From: Streptomyces sp. NBC_01707
GTDB lineage: Bacteria > Actinomycetota > Actinomycetes > Streptomycetales > Streptomycetaceae
DNA length: 64,000 nucleotides
NCBI RefSeq assembly: GCF_041438805.1
Contig: NZ_CP109190.1
Coordinates: 1,302,001 to 1,366,000 of the forward strand
Direction of reading: 5' to 3'
Each line of letters opens with the position of its first letter. The stretch's first letter is position 1. The translations under genes were made by a program, and so were the position numbers. The notes below the pieces were generated by a model. That model was not told the origin of the DNA. It saw only the letters and a program-made list of their open reading frames with translations, and searched no databases. Below are positions 52,555 through 61,012 of the stretch, in pieces.

Positions 52555-53508
52555 GTGCCGCCCTACAGCCTCGAAAACCGGCTGGTCATTGGAATCGCCT
52601 CCAGCGCCCTCTTCGACCTGAAGGAATCCGATGCCGTTTTCCGGGAGAAGGGCGAGGAAAGCTACCGCTGTTATCAGCGGACCCAGTTGGACGAGACGTT
52701 GCAGCCGGGAGTCGCCTTCCCCTTCATCCGCAGGCTCCTGTCGCTGAATGATCTGAACCCTGATGGTGACCCACTGGTCGAAGTCATCATTCTCTCCCGC
52801 AACGACCCCGACACCGGGCTTCGGGTCATGCGATCCATCAGGTCTCACGGCCTGCCCATAACTCGCGCCATTTTCACGCAGGGACGCTCGCCGTACATGT
52901 TCATGCGCGCGCTGCGCATGTCGCTGTTTCTTTCCGCCGACGACGGCGACGTCCGCGAGGCCATGAGCGCTGGGCTGCCGGCAGGCCGTGTCCTTGGCTC
53001 TGCCGTCGCCGACGATCCTGACGACAAGGATCTGCGGATCGCCTTCGACTTCGACGGGGTTCTCGCCGGCGACGAGTCGGAGCGCGTGTTCCAACAGGAC
53101 GGCATGGAAAGCTTCCGTAATCATGAGACCCTGAACGTTGCCACGCCTCACGATGCGGGTCCGCTCCGGGAGTTCCTCCGGAAGGTGAACACGTTGCAGC
53201 GCCGAGAGGAGGAACGGCGCAAGAAAGACCCGGACTACGCGATCCGCGTCCACGTGTCCATCGTCACGGCCCGGAATGCGCCCACGCACGAGCGGGCCAT
53301 CATGAGCCTGAACCAATGGGGCGTGACGGTCAACGACGCCTTCTTCCTCGGCGGAATCGACAAAAGCGCGATCATGGAAGTGCTCAAGCCGCACATCTTC
53401 TTCGACGATCAGGAAAGCCATCTCCAAGGCACGTCGCAGACGACACCGAGCGTCCACATCCCGTTCGGGGTGGTGAACGAGGAAGCCCCGCAGGCTGCTG
53501 CCGAGTAG
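52555..53508 (+). CDS. 5'-nucleotidase (cytosolic 5'-nucleotidase 1A-like)
   Basis: 317 aa, GTG at 52555 with AGGGAG upstream. It belongs to the eukaryote-like cN-I family (Pfam 5-nucleotidase). Conserved parts are LVIGIASSALFDLKESDAVF, a VIILSRNDPDTGLRVMRSI block and FTQGRSPYMFM. The HAD-type nucleophile motif is AFDFDGVLAGDESE (DxD), and HIFFDDQESHL supplies the last acidic pair. It dephosphorylates nucleoside 5'-monophosphates such as AMP. Unlike its neighbours it lacks a clear operon partner. Confidence 0.9.
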   Translation: MPPYSLENRLVIGIASSALFDLKESDAVFREKGEESYRCYQRTQLDETLQPGVAFPFIRRLLSLNDLNPDGDPLVEVIILSRNDPDTGLRVMRSIRSHGLPITRAIFTQGRSPYMFMRALRMSLFLSADDGDVREAMSAGLPAGRVLGSAVADDPDDKDLRIAFDFDGVLAGDESERVFQQDGMESFRNHETLNVATPHDAGPLREFLRKVNTLQRREEERRKKDPDYAIRVHVSIVTARNAPTHERAIMSLNQWGVTVNDAFFLGGIDKSAIMEVLKPHIFFDDQESHLQGTSQTTPSVHIPFGVVNEEAPQAAAE

Positions 53509-53912
53509 CCTCCTCCCAACTGTCTGCCGCTGAGGGGGCGTCATCCCGGGTGGTGACGAGCGCCCAGGCCGGGGTACCCCCGCGTCTTGCTGCACGTACC
53601 GCCGTGCCTTGTGAAGCGACCGCATCACCCACCGGCCCGGCACCCGATACTCCGGCGCCGAAGCGTGTCCTGTGCTTCTCCACACGCTGCGGCTCGACGG
53701 CACGCCCCGCCCGCCGGAGGGGAACCCCGGCTCCCGACGTACCGTCCGTCCTCGGGTTGTTCACACACCGTTTCGGCGGCGGGGTGCTCCGCTGTCCCAC
53801 ATGGATTACCCGGTCGGCCAAGACCGTGGGGCCGCCGGTGGGGCATCGTCACAGATCCGGGTCCGGCGGTCCGAACGTACTGATGGCCTCGCAGAAGACG
53901 CGGCACCGGTGG
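53509..53912. other. 404-bp gap without a supported gene
   Basis: Lies between the convergent 5'-nucleotidase and NATD1-like acetyltransferase genes. Several arginine- and proline-rich frames are open on both strands, as expected from GC content alone. No ribosome site, domain or strong hairpin was found. Confidence 0.5.
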
Positions 53913-54254
53913 TCAGTGAGGCAGCACGGTGTCCAGCCATTGCAGGATCTCGGGGGTCACCGGGTCGGTGATGTCGGCGAACTCGTCATGCTTCTTGAGG
54001 AACTTCGCGACATAGGGGCAGACCGGCACGATGCGCTTCCCTGACGTGCGTACATCGCTCAACGCCTGCTGTACGAGTATCGCGGCCAGGCCCTGTCCCG
54101 CGAAGGCTTCGTAGACTTTGGTGTGGTAGAAAACGCGCTGGTCGTCGCGGTCGCGATACGCGGTGTGGCCTGCGGTTCTGCCGTCGACCAGGATTTCGTA
54201 ACGGTGCTTCGGGTCCACTCGCTGGACAGTCGGAGCGGCGGCGGGCTGGGTCAT
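53913..54254 (-). CDS. Small GNAT-like acetyltransferase (NATD1/YjdJ type)
   Basis: 113 aa single-domain GCN5-related protein. It has RYEILVDGRTAGHTAYRDRD, then VFYHTKVYEAFAGQGLAAIL (acetyl-CoA loop of the GxGxA type) and VPVCPYVAKFLKKHDEFADI, the C-P-Y signature of this minimal family. The substrate is unknown. It starts 10 bp after the stop of the pirin gene on the same strand, so the two form an operon. Confidence 0.88.
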   Translation of the reverse strand: MTQPAAAPTVQRVDPKHRYEILVDGRTAGHTAYRDRDDQRVFYHTKVYEAFAGQGLAAILVQQALSDVRTSGKRIVPVCPYVAKFLKKHDEFADITDPVTPEILQWLDTVLPH

Positions 54255-54264
54255 CGCATGCCTT

Positions 54265-55245
54265 TCAGTGACGCGTTGGGTTTTTGCGGGGTGCGATGGT
54301 GGCGTGGGGAAGGGTCGGCGCGGGAAGTCGGTCGCCGTCGTAGCCGTCGACCTTGCCGAAGCGGTCTGATGCGCTCTCCCACGCTTCCCTGGCTTCGACG
54401 ATGTCTTCGTGGCTCCGACCGATGAAGTTCCACCACATGACGATCTGTTCCTCGAACGGCGTCCCGCCGAGCAGGACTGCCCGCGCGACGTCGTCCGTCT
54501 CGTTCGCCAGCGTCAGTGTGTCGCTTCCCGTGCCGACGTATCCCAACTCCGTCGGGTGCAGGAGTGTTCCGGCGATGCGGACCTCTCCGTGGTCGACGAG
54601 AAGGCCGTGCTCGAATCCGGCGTCGATGGCGAGCGTGGTCGTCGAGTGCGGCTCAAGGATGAGCTCGGCACCGAGCAGGGGCGTGAACGTCCGCACCGGA
54701 GCGGTGTCACCTGCCAATGCCCCGAGGAACACTCTGACTTCGGCTCCGTCCACCCGGACCGGGCTCGGGACGTAATGCTGGAAGTCACGGCCGGTGTGCC
54801 GGTGTTCTTCGGGTAGCGCCAACCACAGCTGGACACCGTGCAAGATCGTGGTGCGGGCGGTGGAAACTTCGGAGTGGCTGATGCCGTGCCCACCCGTCAT
54901 GAGGTTCAACTCACCGGGCCGTACGAAGGCGTGGCTGCCCAGGCTGTCCCGGTGCTCGATCTCCCCGCTGAACAGCCAGCTCACCGTCTGCAGACCGGTG
55001 TGCGGATGGGGCGCGACGTCCATGCCGCCCGTGCCGGCAACGTCGTCGGGGCCGTAGTGGTCGATGAAACACCAGGCCCCGATCAGCGTCCGGGCCCGCT
55101 GCGGCAGCGTGCGCCGTACGGTCATCGACCTCGGACCGCCCAACGGGACGTCCCTCGCGGAGAGGACCTCGGCCTGCGGCACATGCACACCATGCTCCGA
55201 GGCTCCGCAGCGGAGCTCCACGGGTTCCCTCTCGGCATTACTCAT
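54265..55245 (-). CDS. Pirin-family protein (bicupin)
   Basis: 326 aa, ATG behind GAGAGGGG. The N-terminal cupin holds the metal ligands in HPHTGLQTVSWLFSGEIEHRD (two His, His, and a Glu nearby). RTFTPLLGAELILEPHSTTTL belongs to the second cupin. Pirins bind Fe(II) and in bacteria have quercetinase-like or redox-sensing roles; which applies here is unknown. It is divergent from an AhpD-like gene across a palindrome-rich promoter and followed by a small acetyltransferase. A ~30-residue C-terminal extension carries KVDGYDGDRLPAPTLPHATI. Confidence 0.9.
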   Translation of the reverse strand: MSNAEREPVELRCGASEHGVHVPQAEVLSARDVPLGGPRSMTVRRTLPQRARTLIGAWCFIDHYGPDDVAGTGGMDVAPHPHTGLQTVSWLFSGEIEHRDSLGSHAFVRPGELNLMTGGHGISHSEVSTARTTILHGVQLWLALPEEHRHTGRDFQHYVPSPVRVDGAEVRVFLGALAGDTAPVRTFTPLLGAELILEPHSTTTLAIDAGFEHGLLVDHGEVRIAGTLLHPTELGYVGTGSDTLTLANETDDVARAVLLGGTPFEEQIVMWWNFIGRSHEDIVEAREAWESASDRFGKVDGYDGDRLPAPTLPHATIAPRKNPTRH

Positions 55246-55281
55246 CGCACGCCCCTCTCACCCAAGGATGATTTTATGTTC

Positions 55282-55291
55282 AACAATTGTT
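55282..55291. promoter_or_regulatory. AACAATTGTT palindrome in the pirin/AhpD promoter
   Basis: A perfect 10-bp AT-rich palindrome, 37 bases upstream of the pirin ATG and 78 before the AhpD-like start. Likely part of a promoter or operator. Confidence 0.4.
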
Positions 55292-55308
55292 TCCGATGAT
55301 ACGAGGAT

Positions 55309-55332
55309 GCCCTGCCGTGCGCACGGCAGGGC
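55309..55332. promoter_or_regulatory. 24-bp perfect palindrome between pirin and AhpD-like genes
   Basis: GCCCTGCCGTGC followed directly by its exact reverse complement GCACGGCAGGGC, with no spacer. It sits 37 bases before the AhpD-like TTG start. A spacer-less 12-bp arm is typical of a dimeric regulator's operator. If transcribed it would form a leader hairpin. Confidence 0.6.
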
Positions 55333-55368
55333 CGGCAAGGGCCGGGAGCGGCCCACGAGGAGTCCAGG

Positions 55369-55857
55369 TTGAGTGACACGGCAGCAGGCCCCGCGAGCAG
55401 GCGGGTCTTCATCGACAAGCAGAGCCCGAAGGCGTACCACGCGCTGACCGAGACAGCCGAAGCAGTCCGCGCGGTCGCCGCCGAAGCCGGGCTGGACCGC
55501 ACGCTCGTGGAACTGATCAACCTCCGCGTGTCACAGGTCAACGGCTGCGCGTACTGCCTCGACGTGCACACCCGGGCCGCCCTCCGCGCAGGCGAGACCA
55601 CCCGGCGTCTGGGTGTACTGGCCGCCTGGCGCGACACCGAACTGTTCACGGCACGGGAGAGCGCGGCACTCGCCCTGGCGGAAGCGGCCACCGAACCCGC
55701 GAACGCCGCCGTCCAGGAGAGCGCCTACGAAGCAGCCCGCCAGGCCCTCACCGACGACGAGATCTCCGCAGCGATCTGGGTGGCGATCACCATCAACGCG
55801 TTCAACCGCGTCTCCATCATGAGCAAGCATCCCGTGCGCCCGATCCCGCGGCAGTGA
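55369..55857 (+). CDS. AhpD-like carboxymuconolactone decarboxylase family protein
   Basis: 162 aa all-helical alkylhydroperoxidase D-fold. The redox motif is NGCAYCLDVHTRAAL, with Cys-x-x-Cys and the His three residues on (about 59-66). The N-terminus has FIDKQSPKAYHALTETAEAV. TTG at 55369, with GAGGAG upstream, is the start. It is expected to reduce peroxides or act as a thiol-dependent peroxidase. Divergent transcription from pirin and proximity to WrbA suggest a shared oxidative- or quinone-stress response. Confidence 0.88.
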   Translation: MSDTAAGPASRRVFIDKQSPKAYHALTETAEAVRAVAAEAGLDRTLVELINLRVSQVNGCAYCLDVHTRAALRAGETTRRLGVLAAWRDTELFTARESAALALAEAATEPANAAVQESAYEAARQALTDDEISAAIWVAITINAFNRVSIMSKHPVRPIPRQ

Positions 55858-55931
55858 TTGCGGCTTCACCCCCTGCCGTGCGCCGAGACACGGTCGCGCA
55901 CACCACGGATTCAGGAAGAGTTAGTTGATTC

Positions 55932-55957
55932 TTAAACCATATCCGTTTATGGTTCAA
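55932..55957. promoter_or_regulatory. Inverted repeat (operator candidate) upstream of wrbA
   Basis: TTAAACCAT, eight bases, ATGGTTCAA: the arms match at 8 of 9 positions, with one more pairing base inside. It lies 90 bases upstream of the wrbA ATG in an AT-rich promoter patch. Size and spacing suit a MarR, HxlR or PadR-type redox regulator; none is encoded adjacent. Confidence 0.55.
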
Positions 55958-56046
55958 CGATGTAGGGCGTGCTCCACCGACGCGGCGACGCCGGCGGCCA
56001 GTGTCCGCCCACTGCCCATACGCACTTTTCAACGGAGAACAAAGAC

Positions 56047-56664
56047 ATGACCACAGCCGTCAAGCTTGCCGTCATCTACTACTCGTCCACCGGTTTCAGC
56101 GCCGAGATCGCCAAGGAGATATCCCAGGCCGCGGAGAAGGCCGGGGCCGAGGTCCGTCTCCTGAAGGCCGCCGAACTCGCCCCCGAGGCCGCCATCAGCT
56201 CCAACGAGGCATGGGCCGCACACGCCGCCGCCAGCGCGGGCATCCCGGTTGCCACCCCCGCGGACGTCGAGTGGGCCGACGCCGTGATCTTCGGCTCCCC
56301 GACCCGCTTCGGCAACATTTCCTCGCAGCTCAAGCAGTTCATCGACACCCTCGGTGGCCTGTGGGCCCAGGGCAAGCTGGCCAACAAGGTCTACAGCGGC
56401 TTCGTCACGACCGCCACCGCCCACGGCGGCCAGGAGTCCACCCTGCTCGCGCTGTACAACTCGATCCACCACTTCGGTGGCCTCGTCGTCTCCCCCGGTT
56501 ACACCGACCCGGTGAAGTTCGTCGACGGCAACCCCTACGGCACCTCGCACGTCGACGCCCAGGGCAACAACCCCATCGGCGACGAGACCCGCAACGCCGC
56601 CCGTCACCAGGCCGAGCGCGTCGTCCAGGTCGCGGGCGCCCTCAAGGCCGGCTTCGCCGCCTGA
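56047..56664 (+). CDS. wrbA: NAD(P)H:quinone oxidoreductase, WrbA type
   Basis: 205 aa flavodoxin-fold enzyme that reduces quinones by two electrons with NAD(P)H and FMN, avoiding semiquinones. FMN-phosphate loop: VIYYSSTGFSAEIAKEI (residues about 9-25). The GSPTRFGNISSQLKQFIDTL stretch and TATAHGGQESTLL contact the flavin and are WrbA hallmarks. The tail has NNPIGDETRNAARHQAERVV. A 9-bp inverted repeat lies in the promoter. Together with pirin and AhpD it makes a quinone/peroxide-stress neighbourhood (inference). Confidence 0.93.
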   Translation: MTTAVKLAVIYYSSTGFSAEIAKEISQAAEKAGAEVRLLKAAELAPEAAISSNEAWAAHAAASAGIPVATPADVEWADAVIFGSPTRFGNISSQLKQFIDTLGGLWAQGKLANKVYSGFVTTATAHGGQESTLLALYNSIHHFGGLVVSPGYTDPVKFVDGNPYGTSHVDAQGNNPIGDETRNAARHQAERVVQVAGALKAGFAA

Positions 56665-56686
56665 TCCCTCCCGGCCCGGTCCCTGC

Positions 56687-56811
56687 TCATCCGCGCCACA
56701 CCTCGGCCAGCAGTTCGTAGGACCGCACCCGGTCGGCGTCGCCGTGGGTGATGGTGGTGATGAGCCTCGCCGGTGTGTTGGGCGCAGTCGCGCCCGACAC
56801 ACCGGCCCCAC
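56687..56811 (-). pseudogene. Orphan C-terminal fragment, unidentified
   Basis: The minus frame ends NTPARLITTITHGDADRVRS then YELLAEVWRG and stop at 56687. It has excellent codon bias and reads like the natural C-terminus of a larger protein. Upstream it runs into low-complexity sequence without a start. I do not recognise the parent family. It may be a gene remnant cut by rearrangement, or a very small ORF. Confidence 0.35.
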
Positions 56812-56858
56812 GACGTGCGCGCTGCTCCGGACCGAGAGCGAGGTCCGTCCCCTGCGTT

Positions 56859-56907
56859 GCCGAAGAGGTTCCGGTCCGCCCCGAGGGCGGACCGGAACCT
56901 CTTCGGC
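56859..56907. terminator. Very strong bidirectional hairpin terminator
   Basis: A perfect 23-bp stem (56859-56881 with 56885-56907) closed by a CGA loop; the arms begin GCCGAAGAGGTTCCGG and end CCGGAACCTCTTCGGC. It separates the wrbA side from the convergent pentose-phosphate operon, whose last gene ends 20 bases away. Confidence 0.9.
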
Positions 56908-56926
56908 TTGTGCAGCACGGTAGAAA

Positions 56927-57532
56927 TCAGTGGACGGTCGCAGTAGCTCCCATGACGTTCCACTCAGCGATCACAGGTCGTCCGTGTTCGGTGGAGAGCC
57001 GACTGACCGTCCCGGTCGTGAGCTGGAACAGCCGCCCGTCCGCGGCGGGCAGCCCGAGGCGGCGCGCCGTGAGCACCCGCAGGAAGTGGGCGTGGGCCAC
57101 GAGTACCACGTCACCGCTGTCCAGGGCTGTCCCGATACGGCTCAACACGCGGTCGGCACGCTGCCCCACCTCTATCGGTGACTCACCCGGATGACCGGCC
57201 GGGCCCGGCGGCACTCCGTCGTTCCACAGGTACCAGTCGGGCCGGGTGCGATGTATCTCGATGGTGGTCACGCCTTCATACGCACCGTAGTCCCACTCGT
57301 GCAGATCGGGCTCGTGTACGGCGTCGTACAGGCCCGCGAGTTCCGCTGTCCGTTCGGCACGGCCCAGTGGGCTGGTGAGCGCGAGGGCGAAGGTCCGCCC
57401 GGCCAGCAGCGGGGCGAGGGATTTGGCCTGCTCTTCGCCACGCCGGGTGAGGGGCAGGTCGGTCCAGCTGGTGTGTCGGCCCGACAGGCTCCACTCGGTT
57501 TCGCCGTGTCGGACCAGCAGGAGGTCGCCCAT
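56927..57532 (-). CDS. Histidine phosphatase family protein (phosphoglycerate-mutase-like)
   Basis: 201 aa. The catalytic motif is LLLVRHGETEWSLSGRHTSW (His9, Arg nearby). SPLGRAERTAELAG and LHEWDYGAYEGVTTIEI supply the second Arg and Glu, and VVLVAHAHFLRVL the second His. The ATG at 57532 is 5 bases after the gnd stop, so it is the last gene of the pentose-phosphate operon. It may act on a sugar phosphate rather than as true glycolytic mutase; the context favours a sugar-phosphate substrate. Confidence 0.9.
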   Translation of the reverse strand: MGDLLLVRHGETEWSLSGRHTSWTDLPLTRRGEEQAKSLAPLLAGRTFALALTSPLGRAERTAELAGLYDAVHEPDLHEWDYGAYEGVTTIEIHRTRPDWYLWNDGVPPGPAGHPGESPIEVGQRADRVLSRIGTALDSGDVVLVAHAHFLRVLTARRLGLPAADGRLFQLTTGTVSRLSTEHGRPVIAEWNVMGATATVH

Positions 57533-57537
57533 GGCGG

Positions 57538-58425
57538 TTACTTCGCCGACTCGACGGCGTGGCCGCCGAACTGGTTGCGCAGCGCGGCGATCATCTTCAT
57601 CTGTGGGGAGTCGTCCTGACGCGAGGCGAATCGCGCGAAGAGCGACGCGGTGATCGCGGGCAGCGGCACCGCGTTGTCGATCGCGGCCTCCACCGTCCAC
57701 CGGCCCTCACCCGAGTCGGCGGCGAAGCCGCGCAGCTTGTCGAGGTGCTCGTCGTCGTCCAGCGCGTTGACCGCCAGGTCGAGCAGCCAGGAACGGATGA
57801 CCGTGCCCTCCTGCCAGGAGCGGAAGACCTCGCGCACATCGGTGACGGAGTCGACCTTCTCCAGTAGCTCCCAGCCCTCGGCGTAGGCCTGCATCATGGC
57901 GTACTCGATGCCGTTGTGGACCATCTTGGAGAAGTGGCCGGCGCCGACCTTGCCCGCGTGGACGAAGCCTGCGTCGCCCTCGGGCTTGAGTGCGTCGAAG
58001 ACGGGCTGGACCTTCGCTATGTGTTCGGCGTCGCCGCCCACCATCAGCGCGTAGCCGTTCCGGAGCCCCCAGACACCACCCGAGACACCTGCGTCGACGA
58101 AGCCGATGCCCTTGGCCGCCAGCTCCTCGGCATGCTTCTCGTCGTCCGTCCAGCGGGAGTTGCCGCCGTCGACGACGGTGTCGCCGGCTTCCAGGAGGTC
58201 ACCGAGCTCGTCGATGACGTGCTGGGTCGGGCCGCCGGCGGGCACCATTACCCACACCACGCGCGGGGCTTCGACCTTCTCGACCAGTTCGGCCAGGCTG
58301 CTTACGTCGGCGAGGTCCGGATTGCGGTCGTAGCCGATGACGGTGTGGCCTGCGCGGCGAATCCGCTCGCGCATGTTGCCGCCCATCTTGCCGAGTCCGA
58401 CGAGGCCCAATTGCATCGTTGTCAT
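57538..58425 (-). CDS. gnd: 6-phosphogluconate dehydrogenase, decarboxylating (short form)
   Basis: 295 aa, the short (YqeC/GndA-like) form rather than the ~470-aa enzyme; such forms often prefer NAD+. Cofactor loop: LGLVGLGKMGGNM. Substrate motifs: VVDGGNSRWTDDEKHAEELA and DAGVSGGVWGLRNG. The catalytic Lys and its partners lie in FSKMVHNGIEYAMMQAYAEG. It converts 6-phosphogluconate to ribulose 5-phosphate plus CO2. It starts 6 bp after the pgi stop. Together with zwf and opcA it completes the oxidative branch, apart from a lactonase not seen here. Confidence 0.93.
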   Translation of the reverse strand: MTTMQLGLVGLGKMGGNMRERIRRAGHTVIGYDRNPDLADVSSLAELVEKVEAPRVVWVMVPAGGPTQHVIDELGDLLEAGDTVVDGGNSRWTDDEKHAEELAAKGIGFVDAGVSGGVWGLRNGYALMVGGDAEHIAKVQPVFDALKPEGDAGFVHAGKVGAGHFSKMVHNGIEYAMMQAYAEGWELLEKVDSVTDVREVFRSWQEGTVIRSWLLDLAVNALDDDEHLDKLRGFAADSGEGRWTVEAAIDNAVPLPAITASLFARFASRQDDSPQMKMIAALRNQFGGHAVESAK

Positions 58426-58431
58426 GCTGTT

Positions 58432-60084
58432 TCACTTCTTCCGGAGAGCGCGGTACTCGGCCACGAGGGCGGCGGTTGAGGGATCGAGTCCGGGGGCGTC
58501 CGACCCGTCGGTGAGCGCCGGCTCCACGCGCTTGGCGAGGACCTTGCCGAGCTCGACGCCCCACTGGTCGAAGGAGTCGATGTTCCAGATCGCGCCTTGC
58601 ACGAACACCTTGTGCTCGTACAGCGCGATCAGCTGGCCGAGGACCGAGGGGGTCAACTCGCTTGCCAGGATCGTCGTCGTGGGGTGGTTGCCGCGGAACG
58701 TGCGGTGCGGCACCTGCTCCTGGGGCACGCCCTCGGCGCGCACCTCGTCGCTCGTCCTGCCGAAGGCGAGAGCCTGGCCCTGAGCGAACAGGTTGGCCAT
58801 CAACAGGTCGTGCTGGTGCTTGAGTTCGGGGCTCAGCTCGTCGACCGGGTTGACGAAACCGATCAGGTCGGCCGGGATGATCTTCGTGCCCTGGTGGAGC
58901 AACTGGTAATACGCGTGCTGCCCGTTGGTGCCGGGCGTGCCCCAGACCACCGGACCGGTCTGCCACTCCACCGGATGGCCGTCGCGATCCACCGACTTCC
59001 CGTTGGACTCCATGTCCAGCTGCTGCAAGTACGCAGTAAATTTCGACAGGTAGTGCGAGTAGGGCAGCACCGCGTGCGACTGGGCGCCGAGGAACGATCC
59101 GTACCAGACACCCAACAGGCCCAGCAGCAAAGGCGCGTTGACCGCCGCGGGCGCGGTGCGGAAGTGCTCGTCGACGAGGTGGAAGCCGTCGAGCATCTCG
59201 CGGAACCGGTCCGGGCCGATGGCGATCATCAGCGACAGACCGATAGCGGAGTCGTACGAGTAGCGACCGCCGACCCAGTCCCAGAACTCGAACATGTTGG
59301 CCGTGTCGATACCGAAGTCCGCGACCTTCTCGGCGTTCGTCGACAGCGCCACGAAGTGCTTCGCGACCACCTTCTCACCGCCGTCGTCGAGCCCGGAAAG
59401 GAGCCAGGACCGCGCCGACGTCGCGTTGGTGATCGTCTCGATGGTCGTGAAGGTCTTCGACGCGACGATGAACAGCGTCTCCGCCGGGTCCAGGTCCCGT
59501 AGGGCCTCGTGCAGGTCGGCGCCGTCCACGTTCGAGACGAACCGCACGGTCAACGAGCGGTCGGTGAAGGCGCGCAGTGCCTCGTACGCCATCGCAGGTC
59601 CGAGGTCCGACCCGCCGATACCGATGTTGACGACATTGCGGATCCGCTTTCCGGTATGCCCGGTCCACTCACCTGAGCGGACGCGCTCGGAGAAGTCGGC
59701 CATTTTATCGAGCACGACGTGCACCGCCGGGACGACGTCCTCGCCGTCGACCTCGACCACCGCGTCGCGCGGGGCGCGCAGCGCGGTGTGCAGGACGGCA
59801 CGCCGCTCGGTGACGTTGATCTTTTCGCCACGGAGCATGGCGTCCCGCAGCCCGAACACGTCGGTCGCGGTGGCGAGTTCCTGGAGCAGCGCGAGGGTCT
59901 CGTCCGTGATCAGGTGCTTGGAGTAATCGATGCGCAGGTCGCCGACGCTCACGGTGTAGCGCTCCGCGCGACCGGGGTCGGCGCCGAACAGGTCACGCAG
60001 CTGCAGGTGGCGCAGCTCCCCTGCCCGGTGGTCCTCAAGGGCCGTCCACTCCGGGCGGTGCGTGAGCTTGGGTCTGTCAGACAT
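58432..60084 (-). CDS. pgi: Glucose-6-phosphate isomerase
   Basis: 550 aa, full-length. It interconverts glucose 6-phosphate and fructose 6-phosphate. Signatures: [35 protein letters not shown] and [16 protein letters not shown]. The catalytic Glu region is [14 protein letters not shown], and the [16 protein letters not shown] motif is characteristic. The ATG at 60084 overlaps the opcA stop by 8 bp. Its presence in a pentose-phosphate operon would let fructose 6-phosphate be recycled into the oxidative branch. Confidence 0.95.
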   Translation of the reverse strand: MSDRPKLTHRPEWTALEDHRAGELRHLQLRDLFGADPGRAERYTVSVGDLRIDYSKHLITDETLALLQELATATDVFGLRDAMLRGEKINVTERRAVLHTALRAPRDAVVEVDGEDVVPAVHVVLDKMADFSERVRSGEWTGHTGKRIRNVVNIGIGGSDLGPAMAYEALRAFTDRSLTVRFVSNVDGADLHEALRDLDPAETLFIVASKTFTTIETITNATSARSWLLSGLDDGGEKVVAKHFVALSTNAEKVADFGIDTANMFEFWDWVGGRYSYDSAIGLSLMIAIGPDRFREMLDGFHLVDEHFRTAPAAVNAPLLLGLLGVWYGSFLGAQSHAVLPYSHYLSKFTAYLQQLDMESNGKSVDRDGHPVEWQTGPVVWGTPGTNGQHAYYQLLHQGTKIIPADLIGFVNPVDELSPELKHQHDLLMANLFAQGQALAFGRTSDEVRAEGVPQEQVPHRTFRGNHPTTTILASELTPSVLGQLIALYEHKVFVQGAIWNIDSFDQWGVELGKVLAKRVEPALTDGSDAPGLDPSTAALVAEYRALRKK

Positions 60085-61012
60085 GGCGTTGGTTCTCCTC
60101 GGAACCGTCCCCGCGCAGGGCGACGGCATACATTTCGTCCGCGTCGAGGCGGCGCAGTTCTTCGGCAATCAATTCGGAGGTGCTGCGCACCTTCAGGGCG
60201 AGGGTGCGTGAGGGCTGGCCCGGGAGGGAAAGCGTGGCCAGCGGGCCGTCGGGGCGGTCGATCACGATCTCGCCGCTGTCCGTTCCGAGCCGGACGGCCG
60301 TCACGACCGGCCCGGCGGTGACGACGCGCTCGACCGGGACCTCGAGCCGGGCCTCCAGCCAGCGGGCCAGCAGCTCGGCACTCGGGTTCTCGGCCTCACT
60401 CTCCACGACGGCCGACACAACCTTCTTACGGGCCTGGTCCAGCGCCGCGGCCAGCATCGAGCGCCACGGCGTCAGCCGGGTCCACGCCAGGTCGGTGTCG
60501 CCGGGCGCGTAAGAGGAGACGCGGGCCTCCAGGGCGACGAGCGGGGCCTCGACGGCGTACATGTCGGTGATCCGCCGCTGCGCCAGAGCACCCAACGGAT
60601 CCTTGGCCGGGACGTCGGGTGCGTCCACCGGCCACCAGACGACGACCGGCGCGTCCGGCAGCAGCAGCGGCAGGACCACCGAGTCGGCGTGGTCGGAGAC
60701 TTCGCCGTACGTCCGCAGGACGACCGTCTCGCCGGTGCCCGCGTCCGAGCCGACCCGCACCTCCGCGTCCAGGCGGGAGTTAGTGCGGTCGCGCGGAGTG
60801 CGTGCGACGCGTTTGATGACCACCAGGGTGCGCGAGGGATGCTCACGCGACGCCTCCTCGGCCGCCTTGATCGAGTCGTACGCGTTTTCCTCGTCGGTCA
60901 CGATGACCATCGTCAGGACCATGCCCATGGCGGGAGTACCGATGGCTCGGCGCCCCTGCACGAGCGCCTTGTTGATCTTGCTTGCCGTGGTGTCGGTCAG
61001 ATCGATCTTCAT
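60077..61012 (-). CDS. opcA: Glucose-6-phosphate dehydrogenase assembly protein OpcA
   Basis: 311 aa. It starts [20 protein letters not shown], the usual actinobacterial OpcA N-terminus, and has [20 protein letters not shown] and [20 protein letters not shown]. OpcA is a redox-responsive partner that assembles or activates Zwf in cyanobacteria and actinobacteria. Start overlaps the zwf stop by 4 bp and its end overlaps pgi, so it is translationally coupled on both sides. Confidence 0.93.
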   Translation of the reverse strand: MKIDLTDTTASKINKALVQGRRAIGTPAMGMVLTMVIVTDEENAYDSIKAAEEASREHPSRTLVVIKRVARTPRDRTNSRLDAEVRVGSDAGTGETVVLRTYGEVSDHADSVVLPLLLPDAPVVVWWPVDAPDVPAKDPLGALAQRRITDMYAVEAPLVALEARVSSYAPGDTDLAWTRLTPWRSMLAAALDQARKKVVSAVVESEAENPSAELLARWLEARLEVPVERVVTAGPVVTAVRLGTDSGEIVIDRPDGPLATLSLPGQPSRTLALKVRSTSELIAEELRRLDADEMYAVALRGDGSEENQRHV

